Shown piece after piece: positions 37,881-48,790 of a DNA stretch of 64,000 nucleotides (position 1 is the stretch's first letter; each line of letters opens with the position of its first letter). The position numbers and the translations under genes were made by a program. Origin of the DNA: Atkinsonella hypoxylon. Lineage: Eukaryota; Ascomycota; Sordariomycetes; Hypocreales; Clavicipitaceae. The notes beneath the pieces are model-generated. The model saw nothing but the letters and a program-made list of their open reading frames with translations, searched no databases and was not told where the DNA came from. Where the stretch lies: positions 45,199 through 109,198 of the forward strand of contig JFHB01000099.1 of the NCBI GenBank assembly GCA_000729835.1. Direction: 5' to 3'.

Positions 37881-39158
37881 ATGTCTGACGATGAGGCGGA
37901 CCCTGAGCTCCTCGAGCTGCTCCGCCAGCACTTGCAGGGCAAGTTGACTGCAAAAGCGGGAGCAGAGACTGGCGTTCTTGAGGATGCCGAATATGTCTAT
38001 GACCAAGGCATAGACGTTGCGATTGACATGCGGGCAACCAAGAATGCCGCCCAGAAGATATACTCACAAATGCAGGAGAAGCACTATTCCACATCGACTT
38101 GGTCAGAACACGAATTGCACCCCAAGACCAAGGATGAAAGCACAGTTGCCTTCATCTTCACCATGGATCTCTTGAACTTTTCGTTCTGGTCTGAACTACC
38201 CGATGATGAACGGTTCGCTATCCAATACAGGGGCAAGCGGTGGACTGGCTACTGGAGCCTGGTGGCAGCCATGCAGCGAGCTTTAGAGGAGGGTGAGCAT
38301 ATTCAGCATCAGACGGTTTTGACAAACGTACATTGTTCTTCATACATGCTCTGACATTGTTTTAAAGACATTCCAATTACGGATCCACATTACTGGCAGA
38401 ATGAAGAAGAGTGCAATCTGGAATCTTTACGGCATATCTTCAGGTCATCAACAAATGAGGAGATGCCTCTATTGCAAGAAAGACTCAACTGCTTAAGGGA
38501 GAGCGGCAGGGTACTATATGAGGTAATGTCGTTCAGGCTTGACCGTTCACTAAGTCTCTCTAACATGTTTCTCAGCGATACAACTGCTCGATTGTCAACC
38601 TCATAGACACTGCCAACGGCTCCGCGGCCGAATTGGTCAACCTTCTTGCGCGAGATTTCTCTTGCTTCCGCGATGAGCACATGTTTGAAGGTAGAAACAA
38701 ACCTGTCCGATTCTTAAAGCGTGCCCAAATTCTCGTCGCCGACCTTTGGGCCTGCTTTGAAGGGTTATCGTGGGGAGAATTCTACGACATTGACAAGATA
38801 ACCATGTTCGCTGATTACCGTATCCCGCAAATTCTGATCACACTCGGGGCGTTGTACTGTAGTCCTCAGGTTGTTGCGGCAATCAAGGATAAGAAGATGT
38901 TCAAGAGCGGTGATCGCTGGGAGATACAATTGAGAGGTATGGTTGGTTCTCCTGCTTTGATTGGGACCATGCTAACCTCATATAGCCTGTAGCATCTGGT
39001 GTGTTGAGCTGATCAGGCGTGAGATTTTGCGTCATCACTCTGATGCCGGAGTCAATGCCATCTTAATAGATTTCTTTTTATACGACCGCATGAAAGAGCT
39101 AGAAGCCGCTAGTCAAGAACCAATTCCTCATCACAGGACTCGAAGCATTTGGTACTAG
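37881..39158 (+). CDS. qng1: Queuosine salvage protein (DUF2419, Qng1 family)
   Basis: Exons 37881-38292, 38368-38522, 38576-38936 and 38986-39158 give 366 aa. Family landmarks are FIFTMDLLNFSFWSELPDD, YRGKRWTGYWSLVAAMQRAL, RAQILVADLWACFEG, YRIPQILITLGALYCS, SGDRWEIQLRAC and the ending HHRTRSIWY. The enzyme releases queuine from queuosine 5'-phosphate so that it can be reused for tRNA wobble modification. Fungi that keep it usually scavenge queuine from bacteria or food. All four exons join in correct phase with consensus acceptors, so the gene looks intact. Confidence 0.93.
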
Positions 39159-39371
39159 CCGTGTCTAAGAATAGACTAGAACATACCCGAAGCACAAGAA
39201 GCATTCTTGCAATGCTGTACACTAAGCAGAATAGAATTAGAGCTCTTATGTGGACAATTTTAGCTGTCCTAAAATAGAATAGACATATGATTTCTCAAAA
39301 GTCAATACGCGCCGCTTTCATAGCATAAAACATCATCCGTGGTCCCAAGCTCATCTGGAAGTTGATACAAC

Positions 39372-40048
39372 TCATGATCCTATAGCAATCGAGTTAAGTA
39401 TTTTATCCATCTGTGCCGTTTCCACTCCGCTATTGGGCTTTTTGTGCTCGTTTAGCAACACTGCCAGCACTTCGATTGGGGGATTTAGCCCAAGTCTCTC
39501 CGCCCGTTGCCATCTCTTTGTGCGATCAATTCCAATACAAGGCTGTACCATCATAAAAGAGATTAGCTACAAGATTCAATGTCGCGCATTAAACATCAAG
39601 CACTTACGCCATATTGCGAGCTCACGTCAAAGTATCGCAGAACCTTGTCGTTTACAGACCAACCCTCTTGGTGCACCCTCGGTGCTTTGCGTTGTTTTTC
39701 AACGCTCTTCCAATACTTGTCGATGTGTGTATCCGTCAATTTCTCGGCTCTAATCTCTGCTTCGGATTTCTCCGGAATCTGTATATCCACCTGCTGCTCC
39801 TCTCCGCTCTGCTCCTCTGCTTCTCCTTCTTCTCCCTCGTATTGCTGCGCCTCTTCTTCGATCTTCTTCTCTAAAGGTTTCGTCCTCTCAGGTACTTCGA
39901 TCTTGGTTACAGTTGAAGACGCCACAAGATTTTTGACATCTTTAGGGACGGCTTTTGTGACTTTGTTCGCGAAGCTGATGGTGGATTGATTTTTAGCAGG
40001 ACCTGTGCGGCCACGAACGGCTCCGGTTGAGCGTCTTGTTGTAGGCAT
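39372..40048 (-). CDS. cdm1: DNA polymerase delta subunit 4 (Cdm1/POLD4)
   Basis: Exons 39608-40048 and 39372-39542 give 203 aa. The conserved C-terminal domain reads VLRYFDVSSQYGPCIGIDRT, then KRWQRAERLGLNPPIEVLAV. The N-terminal ~90 residues are basic then Glu/Gln-rich, with a QSTISFANK stretch that resembles, imperfectly, a PCNA-interaction motif. POLD4/Cdm1 stabilises the replicative polymerase delta holoenzyme. Fungal orthologues show the same low-complexity head. The start at 40048 (MPTTRRSTG) was preferred over an upstream in-frame non-ATG extension. Confidence 0.92.
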
Positions 40049-40470
40049 GTTTAAGTTGACTATTTGCAAACTGTTGCGATAGGTAGAAAGACGGGCGAAG
40101 TATAGGGATACGTAAAAAAAAAATGCCTTCTTTGTGAGCTGGTACAGTGTGCTGTTGTCGGGCCGCAAAAGGTATAAGGTATAAAGTAGCTTTGAAGTAA
40201 TATTGGGAAGTCGAGTTAACGGTGCTGCTTGGGTTCAAGTGTGCTGCGCTGTGAAACTGGTTCCGCAAGTGCATGACGACTGAATACTGTACACACACAT
40301 AATGGGCTGGCTTTGGCGGGGCAACGCGAGAATAGAACGCCGTCACGTGCAACCCTGCAACCACCTGCCCATGGGCACCTTTCATACAATCCAAGATTGC
40401 GCATCATGGATTGGCAAGCTTCACTTCCATTTTTCTAGTGTCAGATATCTTGGCATTTATATGACTGGAA

Positions 40471-41683
40471 TCAGGCTCCAGTTGCCTCTCTGTAGAAAGA
40501 GATGCTCCGATTCGCACCTGCGGTGCAGAACATCTCGCTTTTGCCAGTTTTAGGTAACCATCGCACCGACCATAATGCCTTGTCCGTCTCACTGTGTGTA
40601 GCCACACACATACTGTGCTCAACCGACCACACCTTCACTTTGCCGTCCATTGATCCGCTCAGTAGATACTCCCCCGTGTCACTCCAGTCGACAGTCGTGA
40701 TCCAGGATGAATGCCCTGTCAAATTTCCTACGTGCTCGCCGTGTTTCATGTCGTAAAGAGCAATAATTCCAGCGTCGCCTGCAGCAGCCAGCCTTGTGCT
40801 AGCAGGAGATAATGCCACGGCTCGCACAGGCTTCGCCAACCCTGTAATGGATCATTGTTGTTAGTTTCCATTTGCTTTACTCGTTCTTTTTTTTTCCCTC
40901 CTTTTCCACACATGTCTTTCAACTTGGATCGTTTTAAGGAAAACCTAGACACTGTACCTGATAGAGAATACAAGAGTTTCCCCGTGTCATTGTTGAAAAT
41001 ATAGACAGCTCCGTTTTGATGTCCGCTGGCAGTGTACTTGCCATCCCTGCTCAGATCGACGCTCATGCCAAAGCTGCCTGAGCCGGCGCTGCCAGTTTCA
41101 TACTCTTGGATCTTATTCTTGGTCTCTCCTGTGATGTTCCAGACGTTGATTCGCCCATCATTTGTTGTGCTGGCGAGATAGGAGCCGTCTTCACTTAGGG
41201 CCAGAGCCCAAACCTCGCCAGACTTGACAGACGGTCCGGTAATATCACCGCTACTTGACCACTCTCCAGTGTCTGTACTGAAGGCCCAGAGTTTCACCTC
41301 GCCTCCAAATCCGGCGCTGGCGGCGAATTTGCCATTTCTTGACGTGCAGATGTGGTGGCAGCCAAGTTTGTGGGCATTGGAAATGGACTGTTTTAGAGGA
41401 TATGAGGGGTCTGTAGTGTCGTGAATATGGAGGGTCGAAGACCCCCCCGCCGACAATACTGCCTTCGATGTCGTTGCCAGCGAGAATATATCTGTTATGT
41501 GGGCTGCAAGATCATGTCAGTTTTCGCATCATAGAACTGCCTGAGATGAGGCTTGGCTGGGTGGGAATGGCAGCATAGTGGGATGTACCATCATCCACAG
41601 TGTGGGTGGTCAAATACTGCTTTGACTAGAAGGCCCTATTAGGATTGAGACAAAAAGTATATTGGTATTCGCGCACTCACCAT
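40471..41683 (-). CDS. ski8: WD40 protein Ski8/Rec14
   Basis: Exons 41681-41683 (the ATG alone), 41589-41625, 40958-41503 and 40471-40841 give 318 aa. The start exon was chosen because SKQYLTTHTVDDAHITDIFS then reads into WD repeats. WD units include KFAASAGFGGEVKLWAF, SYLASTTNDGRINVWNI, YTASGHQNGAVYIFNND and EYLLSGSMDGKVKVWSV. Ski8 is shared between the cytoplasmic Ski2-Ski3-Ski8 complex feeding RNA to the exosome and, as Rec14, the Spo11 meiotic break machinery. It lies 422 bp from the POLD4 start on the same strand. Confidence 0.92.
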
Positions 41684-42143
41684 CTTTACTAGGCCATACG
41701 GTGGAAGTGCGGAGTCAACTTTGACTGAGTTTAATGCAGGAGCACAGCTCTTGAATGATTGAGTAGTGGGGGGCGGCTTCTGGTGCTATCATGATGGGGC
41801 AACGCCTGGAACGTCATTGTTTGTAGACAATCCTCGCACAGCAACTGTCCAATCAGAATCAGAAAAACTTGCCTCATTCTTCATATTTCTGAGTTTGAGC
41901 ATCCCATCACTATGAGACATAAGAAAAGTCATCATGCCAGCACCAAGACTATTGAACTTTGCATGTTGGTCCAACAGAGCTACTAATAAAGTCATTAACA
42001 GCTCCTTATACTGTTACAATCTACCTAATATACAGAAAGCTATCCAAGCCTAACGCCGATAGTATGCAGAAGCTTTCCAGAAGGAATATAATTTTCTCTC
42101 CTGGCCTCACAATTCGAAGCTCAGTCCTCCCCGTATAATATTC

Positions 42144-42584
42144 TCAAAATGGCTTGTTCTCGGGGTAATCGTCACGCCATATCCTTCTCATGTCTGATCA
42201 TTGAATTAGCGACAATATCCTCGTTGCCATAGAACATCTCTATTTACCTTCCAGGCATCTCTGACAAAGCCGATGTGTTCGTTTCGTCTCTCCACAGCCA
42301 GGGCATTCGCACAAGTTGTTGACGTCTTTGAGTGCTTTCCCAGCCATTTGTCGGTGTCTCTTGCGAGAATGTGACATTTTTTTCTTCGGCACAGCTCGCA
42401 GGAGAGACTCCCATATATCCCCTAGAAGCGTCGGTAGGTTCAGGCTAACTCCATGGATGGCAATTGAGAGCGCAGGGAGCGATCTCGAGCTAAAACATTG
42501 GGTATAGAGAGTCGCCCAGCGGGTTGATGAAAAGATAGTCGGTGACGACATACGAAAAAGCATAGACGCGGAAACAGTAGCCAT
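42144..42584 (-). CDS. mrpl32: Mitochondrial 54S ribosomal protein bL32m
   Basis: Exons 42248-42584 and 42144-42193 give 128 aa. An amphipathic Ser/Arg-rich N-terminus serves as presequence. Mature L32 begins near AVPKKKMSHSRKRHRQMAGK, followed by the zinc site CPGC...CQRC. The 54-nt terminal intron, with GTAAAT donor, adds MRRIWRDDYPENKPF. In yeast the L32 presequence is cleaved by the m-AAA protease, controlling ribosome assembly. Length and zinc spacing match the family. It is divergent to the septin gene over 780 bp. Confidence 0.92.
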
Positions 42585-43364
42585 GTTATAGTTGCTTTTA
42601 GAAAGCCGCAATGGCTACTGTTGCAAGTTCGTGTTGGGAAATTCCGTTACCAAGAGTTATCGGTGAAATGTCAGCAGCACTCTCGCTTTGAAGGATTCCG
42701 AGTTGGGATAACAATGGTATCGCAAGCTAAGAAATGCGGCATACGGATGTCAGTGTCTTTTCGGTTGCTCTGCCAGTCACAAAAACTGGTAGCGTGGAAG
42801 TCTGCAGTTCAGTGTAAGTTGCAGGCGCAATTTGTCACGATCGGTCGAAAATATCACAGTGGCGTGTCTCTTTCCACCATCAAAAGTCTGCCAAAAGCTT
42901 TCTATGTAGTATGGGGCACTTGTGCCAATCAGATACGGCCAACGCACAGACAAATGTAGGCCAATGGCCAGCTCCAGAAGGTACCCACATGGCCCCTTCC
43001 CCCTTTTCTTTTAGTCCCTTGCACTTTCCCAGGCCATAGAAATTGTCGATTAGGATTGGCAGGAACGCCTGGTGAGCAGCCAACCTGGCCTGTGGCCCCA
43101 AAAAAAGTCACCCTTTCTTTTCTAAACCTATTAACGAGGTGCGGTCCAAAACTCCAGCCTACCTCTCGTCTAAGCTTTACACTTCCACTCCCTCGATCGT
43201 GATCATCTACCGTCGGGCTCTTTTTCGCGTTTTTCATCCTTTCTGCGGGCATTTCCCATTTTCTTGGAATAGGGACGCGATCCATTCACTCCAGGACTAA
43301 ATAGCTATCTCCGATTCCCATTCGTTGCCCCTGTCCCGGACGCCCTACGGACAAGATATTTACA
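42585..43364. promoter_or_regulatory. Divergent promoter region MRPL32 / CDC10
   Basis: 780 bp between divergent starts. It contains pyrimidine-rich blocks near 43180-43360, likely the septin 5' leader. No extra gene seen. Confidence 0.4.
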
Positions 43365-44528
43365 ATGGCTGCTACCGCGAACACCATCTTCCCTAAGAGC
43401 CACGTCGGTTTCGATAGCATCACTTCTCAGATCGAGAAGAAGTTGCTGAAGCGTGGCTTTCAGTTCAACGTCATCTGTGTCGGTACGTCCAGAAACGGTC
43501 TTACAATGTGTCTAGTATCTATTTTGGAAAGCTCTCGGTAGCTAATATCTCCGTTATCTATGAAGGCCAGACCGGTTTGGGGAAGTCTACCCTGATCAAT
43601 ACCATCTTCGCTTCACACTTGATTGACTCCAAGGGTCGTCTGCAGCCAGATGAAGCTATTCGCTCCACCACGGAGATTCAGAGTGTCTCTCACATCATCG
43701 AGGAGAACGGCGTTCGTCTGAGACTCAACATTGTCGACACCCCTGGTTATGGAGATCTCGTTAACAACGACCGCTGCTGGGATCCTATTGTAAAGTATAT
43801 CAAGGACCAGCACTCAGCCTATCTGCGAAAGGAGCTCACTGCCCAGCGAGAGCGTTACATCCAGGACACTCGCATCCACTGCTGCCTCTTCTTCATTCAG
43901 CCGTCTGGTCACTCGCTTAAGCCCATTGATATCGTTGTCCTGAAGAAGCTCTCTGATGTTGTCAACGTCGTCCCTGTTATTGCCAAGGCTGATACATTGA
44001 CCGTTGAGGAACGCCAAAACTTTAAGGAGCGCATTAAGGAGGAGTTCGCATTCCACAACCTCAAGATGTATCCCTACGACAACGAGGAGTTCGATGAGGA
44101 GGAGCGTACTTTGAACGGCCAGATCAAGGTGTGTTTGTAATGAATGTGTCAACTTCATAGAACTGTGCGCAACTGACTTATGTGAATTCTAGGGTCTTGT
44201 CCCTTTTGCTGTCGTCGGTTCCGAGAAATCCATCATGATTGATGGTAAGCAAGTCCGCGGCCGCCAAAACCGATGGGGCGTCATCAACGTCGAGGACGAA
44301 AACCACTGCGAATTCGTCTATTTGCGCAACTTCCTCCTACGAACCCACCTCCAGGACCTGATTGAAACCACCTCTCAGATCCACTACGAGACCTTCCGTG
44401 CCAAACAGTTGCTTGCCCTCAAGGAAAGTAGTGCACATGCCGGTGGTGCTAGCAGCAGGCCCATCAGCCCCGCTGCTGATCGGGAGCTGAGCCGTAGCTC
44501 GCAACGAATGGCCATGAATGGTTACTAA
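43365..44528 (+). CDS. cdc10: Septin, Cdc10/AspD class
   Basis: Exons 43365-43482, 43566-44128 and 44193-44528 give 338 aa. P-loop GQTGLGKSTLINTIFAS, switch-II NIVDTPGYGDLVNNDRCW, specificity motif AKADTLTVEE and the septin-unique WGVINVEDENHCEFVYLR are intact. The protein lacks a long C-terminal coiled coil, as expected for Cdc10, which sits at the centre of septin octamers. The frame stops at NGY. Immediately after, TTACTAAG, a pyrimidine tract and TTTACAG look like a 3' splice site, followed by an open IAREQRRLLAAKGGM, so a second C-terminal isoform is possible. Confidence 0.94.
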
Positions 44529-45357
44529 GTTCTTGTTTCTGCTTGATTTACAGATTGCAAGGGAGCAGAGGCGTCTCTTGGCGGCTAAGGGAGGCATGTA
44601 GCCGACTATCTTCTTACGACGTTAATTCAAAACATCTCTCATGGTGTCATGTGGAAGCAAAAAAGCACTGGGATGTTTATTGTTTGGAGAGCTAGTCGGT
44701 GTTGCGACGCAGTGATGGTCTGTCGGATGAAAGACTTGCAAACAACTGGTTCATTTCCAATCAATTAGCAGACTGACCCTTGCCGATGCCAGTAGTCAGT
44801 CGGTCCAGCAAGGGACGTGGAATTGCAGTCGCTGCTAACCTCGGATCATCGTGAATTCTGCAATACCCTGGGACAGAACGAATTGATGGGCTTCGGCGGT
44901 TCTGGTTCCAATTCCACTGGCTCATGCTTCACCCTCTAGGGACTATTTTTTATGTGTTTCAATTTGTCTTTACTAGCACTCGTCTTGAGCTTGTTACCAT
45001 TTCGTTAGCCTTTAATCAGACCTTATACCTTGCACTCTCAGTATAGCCAGAGCTGAACTTGGTCGCGGAAGCAGAATGGAATTAATGGATGCAGCATCTT
45101 GCAGACTGCATATATGCTTTGCCTTCATCGCGTATTAGAGAATTACCACCATCCTCGAGAAAGACATGCTGTTTAAAATCAAGACGCTATTTATCTAACA
45201 TTGACCTCTCTATAATCAGTGCCTCGTTCTTTTTATGTATATATTCATCATTCTCGGTGAAAACATGCTTTTTAAAATCAAATCGCCCTTGATCTGGCAT
45301 TGGCCTCACTCTCTAATCAGTCCCTCGATTCTGTTTATGCATACTCATGTCGCACTG
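44529..45357. other. Convergent intergenic region
   Basis: Tail-to-tail spacer between septin and guanylate kinase. It contains the candidate alternative septin exon at 44554-44601 and an imperfect direct repeat. Two copies of a block holding CGGTGAAAACATGCTTTTTAAAATCAA / CGAGAAAGACATGCTGTTTAAAATCAA-like sequence lie near 45155-45190 and 45255-45290; the copies are diverged. No other gene is supported. Confidence 0.5.
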
Positions 45358-46187
45358 TCATGAGTCCAGAGGCTTATAGATGTAGTCTTCCAGCTCCTTG
45401 TATGCTACATCAAGATCGTCGTTAACGATAATCTTGTCATGAACGCCCGGGGTCTTGGAGTATTCAAGTTCATTGTGCGCCTGTGCCAGTCTCTTCTGCA
45501 CACTCGCCTCATCCTCCGTGCCACGACTGCGAAGACGGGCTTCCAAGGCGGCAATGGACGGAGGGGCGATAAATATGTAGCGTGCAGCAATGCTGGACTT
45601 CTTAATTTGCTTGACTCCCTTAATTCATGTTGTCAGTATGTCCAGCCTTGCTCCATGAAAAGTGGGCACGACAAGCGCTGTTGCTTTTCCACGACATTAG
45701 AACGCTGGTGAAAACATACTTCCATTTCGATATCCAACAGGACAACCTTTCCCTTCTTGGTCTGTTCTTCAATCGTCATCTTGCTGGTTCCGTATCGGTT
45801 GCCGCTGAACATGGCGTGTTCGACGAAGCCATCCTTCGCAATGAGGTCTTCAAATGCTTCCATCGTAACATAGTGGTAGTCTACGCCGTCTTTCTCGCCG
45901 GGACGGGGCTTGCGAGTCGTATGCGATACGGAGAGGCAGAATACGTCAGGGTGCGTTTCGAAAAGGCGTTTATAGAGTGTTCCTTTGCCGACGCCTGAAG
46001 GGCCTGAGATGACGAGGGGGCGGCGGTCCGGGGGCGCTAATTGTTTTTTACAGTCATGATTCGGTTAGCTGTGGGATTATGTGAGTTGTCTGGAGAGGTT
46101 CGGGGACGAACGGGTGGCCATTGTGGTGAGTTTTCGAGCGGCTGGAAGACGGCGGTTGAGGATGGATAATATTAGTACGCGGGACAT
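45358..46187 (-). CDS. guk1: Guanylate kinase
   Basis: Exons 46112-46121 (or to 46187), 45720-46036 and 45358-45618 give 195 aa from the ATG at 46121, or 217 aa from the upstream in-frame ATG at 46187. P-loop GPSGVGKGTLYKRL, GMP-binding SVSHTTRKPRPGEKDGVDYH, FSGNRYGTSK and VVLLDIEMEGVKQIK are intact. The enzyme phosphorylates GMP to GDP for GTP pools and wall mannosylation. The upstream start would add SRVLILSILNRRLPAARKL, an Arg/Leu-rich stretch that resembles a mitochondrial presequence. The first donor (GTTCGT) is weak but gives the conserved PPDRRPLVISG junction. Confidence 0.9.
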
Positions 46188-47459
46188 GGAGAATCTAAGG
46201 ATGAGGTTGTTGGATGGACGGGACGGGTGGAGGGGCGGTCTGGAGGGATGGTGGAGATTCGTGATTGCGTTTCGGTGTGTCCGGTTTAGCCGCTAAAAAG
46301 TCATGATTTTCGTTTGATAGCTATCATGGTTACTGGCTTTCGAATTGTGTATTCATTTTGCTAGATGAGCTGGCTTGGATTTGGGTTCTGATAAGCGAGG
46401 CAGAGAACAGTACCGGCAGATGAAGTTGAATCCGTCTCAGGCAGAGGACTGGGTTGTGGTGCAGCTGGTTAACTCATTGCGGCGAGCTGGTCATACGGTG
46501 CGTGAAGGGACGTTTGCCGATGATGAATTACCTGGTTGAGCAGTTTCATTGTCAGTTATACCATGGTCGGTTGGTTGGTGAGACTTGACATCAGTTTTGA
46601 TACCTCGGTACAGAGTATGAGCTACAACCACTAGGTGATGCACGGGTCTGCTAAAGTGCAGTTCATCAAATCTTTGGCAAGCTACAGTTAAATCACTGAA
46701 TATAAGAATGCTTCTCACTGTCAAGTCTTCAAGCTTACGGCAGACAGGTATAAGGCTTCGTACGAAGTGCCCTGTACCTGTACATCCACGGTACCTAAGT
46801 TGCAAATCACAGAGTTCGACACCGACATTGCCGCAGACCTTGGCTCAAATGGGAACCACGTGATTGAGCCCGTCACTAGTCCAAGAACTCCGTACGGAAT
46901 ATATGGTGGGTGAGTAGTTATCTTTGTATTCCGTAGGTTAGCAGATAATTATATTTTGTCGGCCAATCAAGGATTCTTTTCTCATTTTTCGCTGGAAATG
47001 TGGGGAAATTGGTTCCTGCAGGTCAAGCGCGAGGGTGGGTCGAAAGAGATACATACTGAAACCCTAAAATGCAAAGAAAGGGAAACTAACTTACTGTAGA
47101 ATTTTAAGGATGGGCTATGTTGCGTGGGTGCGCGCCTCTGATGGGCTGCACGCCGATCAACCCCGCTAATTGACTGCACGCACCCGGTCTAATTAGGTAA
47201 CTACCTAGGTACCTACCTAGTAGTTGCACAATGCACTACAATGCTCAAGGTATCCGCGCGAAAGCATCTGCAACTTACTTGTCCTCTCCGAACCCATCGC
47301 GCAACTGTGCTTGTTGCTGCCCACAGCGGTTAGAAACTGATTTTAATCATGCGTGTATGAAATCTGCATCTGCTGTGCCCCAAGCCCTTGCATACGGCTG
47401 GGAGATGTCGCCAATCACCGCCGCTCAGATCAGTCTCAACGCTTGCTGACCGTCATGAT
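46188..47459. other. Intergenic, upstream of guanylate kinase and GH72 relic
   Basis: No supported gene. A palindromic ACTACCTAGGTACCTACCTAG motif cluster lies at ~47200-47222. The divergent promoters of guanylate kinase and of the former GH72 gene should be here. Confidence 0.5.
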
Positions 47460-48550
47460 TGCAGATTCAAGCCGCTCCTGTCGCGCCCGCCGCGTCGCTT
47501 GTTGCTGCCATCCCGCCCTTGGAAATCAAAGAGATCGGAGTTCTTTACCTCTGAGACGGGCGAGAGGTTGCAAATTGTTGGCGTCGCCTGTCGACCTGGA
47601 GGTAGTGCTCGATACACCACCTCCAAGCCTGATCCTCTCAGTCAGCCCGATACGTGCAAGCGAGATGCTGCCCTCTTGCAAGTTATGGGCGTCAACCCCA
47701 TGCGTGTCTACAATCTGAATCCTGGCCTCAACTATGATGAATGCGCTAGCATTTTCAATGCCGTGAGTGCAAACCCAGACGAGTTTCTGTCTCGACGCAG
47801 CAGCTCACTTATCCTCTAGGCTGGCATGTACATGATTCTCGACGTCAACTCCCCCCCTCGTTGGAGAGGTCCTTGACTCTGGCAAGCCGTGAGTCGTATT
47901 ATATAGAGTATCTCAACCATACCTTTGCCGTCGTCCAAGCTTTCGGCAGTTACCCCAACACCCTGCTCTACTTTGGAAACAAAGTCATCAACGGCATCCC
48001 CTCGGCCAAGTTTGTTCCTCAGTACCTGCGCGCCGTTACGCGTGACCTGAATAACTGCATCAAGACAAACCTGAGACGAAAGATCCCCGTAGGCTACTCG
48101 GCTGCAGACGTCCGTACCGTCCTCTAGGACCCATGGAACTTACAGTGTTCTGATGGCAGATGATGACATGTCTCGTACTGATCTTCTCGCCCTGAACGCC
48201 TACAGTTGGTGCGGCCTCCATGCTACCTATGAAAGCTCGTCTTTCAAAGAACTCAGGACAAATCAACCACCTCATCTGTGCCTGTATTCTTCAGTGAAGA
48301 CGGCTGCATCCAGTCCGCACCTCGGCATTGGAACGAGACCCGCGACATATACAGCGACAAGATGATTGGCACGTTCTCCGGTAGCGTTGCCTACGAATGG
48401 ACCCAGGACAACGGCTACGGCCTCGTGTCTACCAAAGACAATACTTTGAGCATCCTTTACAATCACACGATTGGCACATTCCCACAGCATTCTAGCCACG
48501 GGACAGAAAACGATGCAATCATCATGTACATTTCGATAACCCCCACATAG
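47460..48550 (+). pseudogene. GH72 beta-1,3-glucanosyltransferase (Gas/Gel type), decayed
   Basis: Fragments in successive frames match GH72 order: PPLEIK, SEFFTSETGERLQIVGVA, DPLSQPDTCKRD, MGVNPMRVYNLNPGLNYDEC, GMYMILDVNSP, SYYIEYLNHTFAVVQAFGSY, IPVGYSAADVRTVL, LNAYSWCG, PVFFSEDGC, FSGSVAYEWTQDNGYGLV. Intact members are GPI-anchored wall enzymes that elongate beta-1,3-glucan. Lesions: frameshift near 47528; C7 run at 47851-47857; TGA at 47890-47892 where Trp is expected; stop TAG at 48125-48127; later frame changes near 48155 and 48278. The acid/base Glu of GNEV is Lys (codon 47981-47983), while the nucleophile Glu in FFSEDGC remains. One plausible ancestral intron survives (47763-47819). 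Confidence 0.85.
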
Positions 48551-48790
48551 CCATACATGACGCCCGCCGTCTATGCCGGCAGCAGTCAAGGCCTTTCATA
48601 ATAAAGTAATAGAGATATGCCCGTGATCTAGCCTATCTTGCAAATACAAGAACATGTGATAATTAGCGCTCGTCTATAATCCTCCACCACTACATACCAG
48701 TCTCCGCGTGCTTATGTGCTGAGCCAAGTCCATGGTGTTTTATCGTTTTTCGTTCTTATTATAATGTCCTTTCTCGTTTTCAAGCATTGC

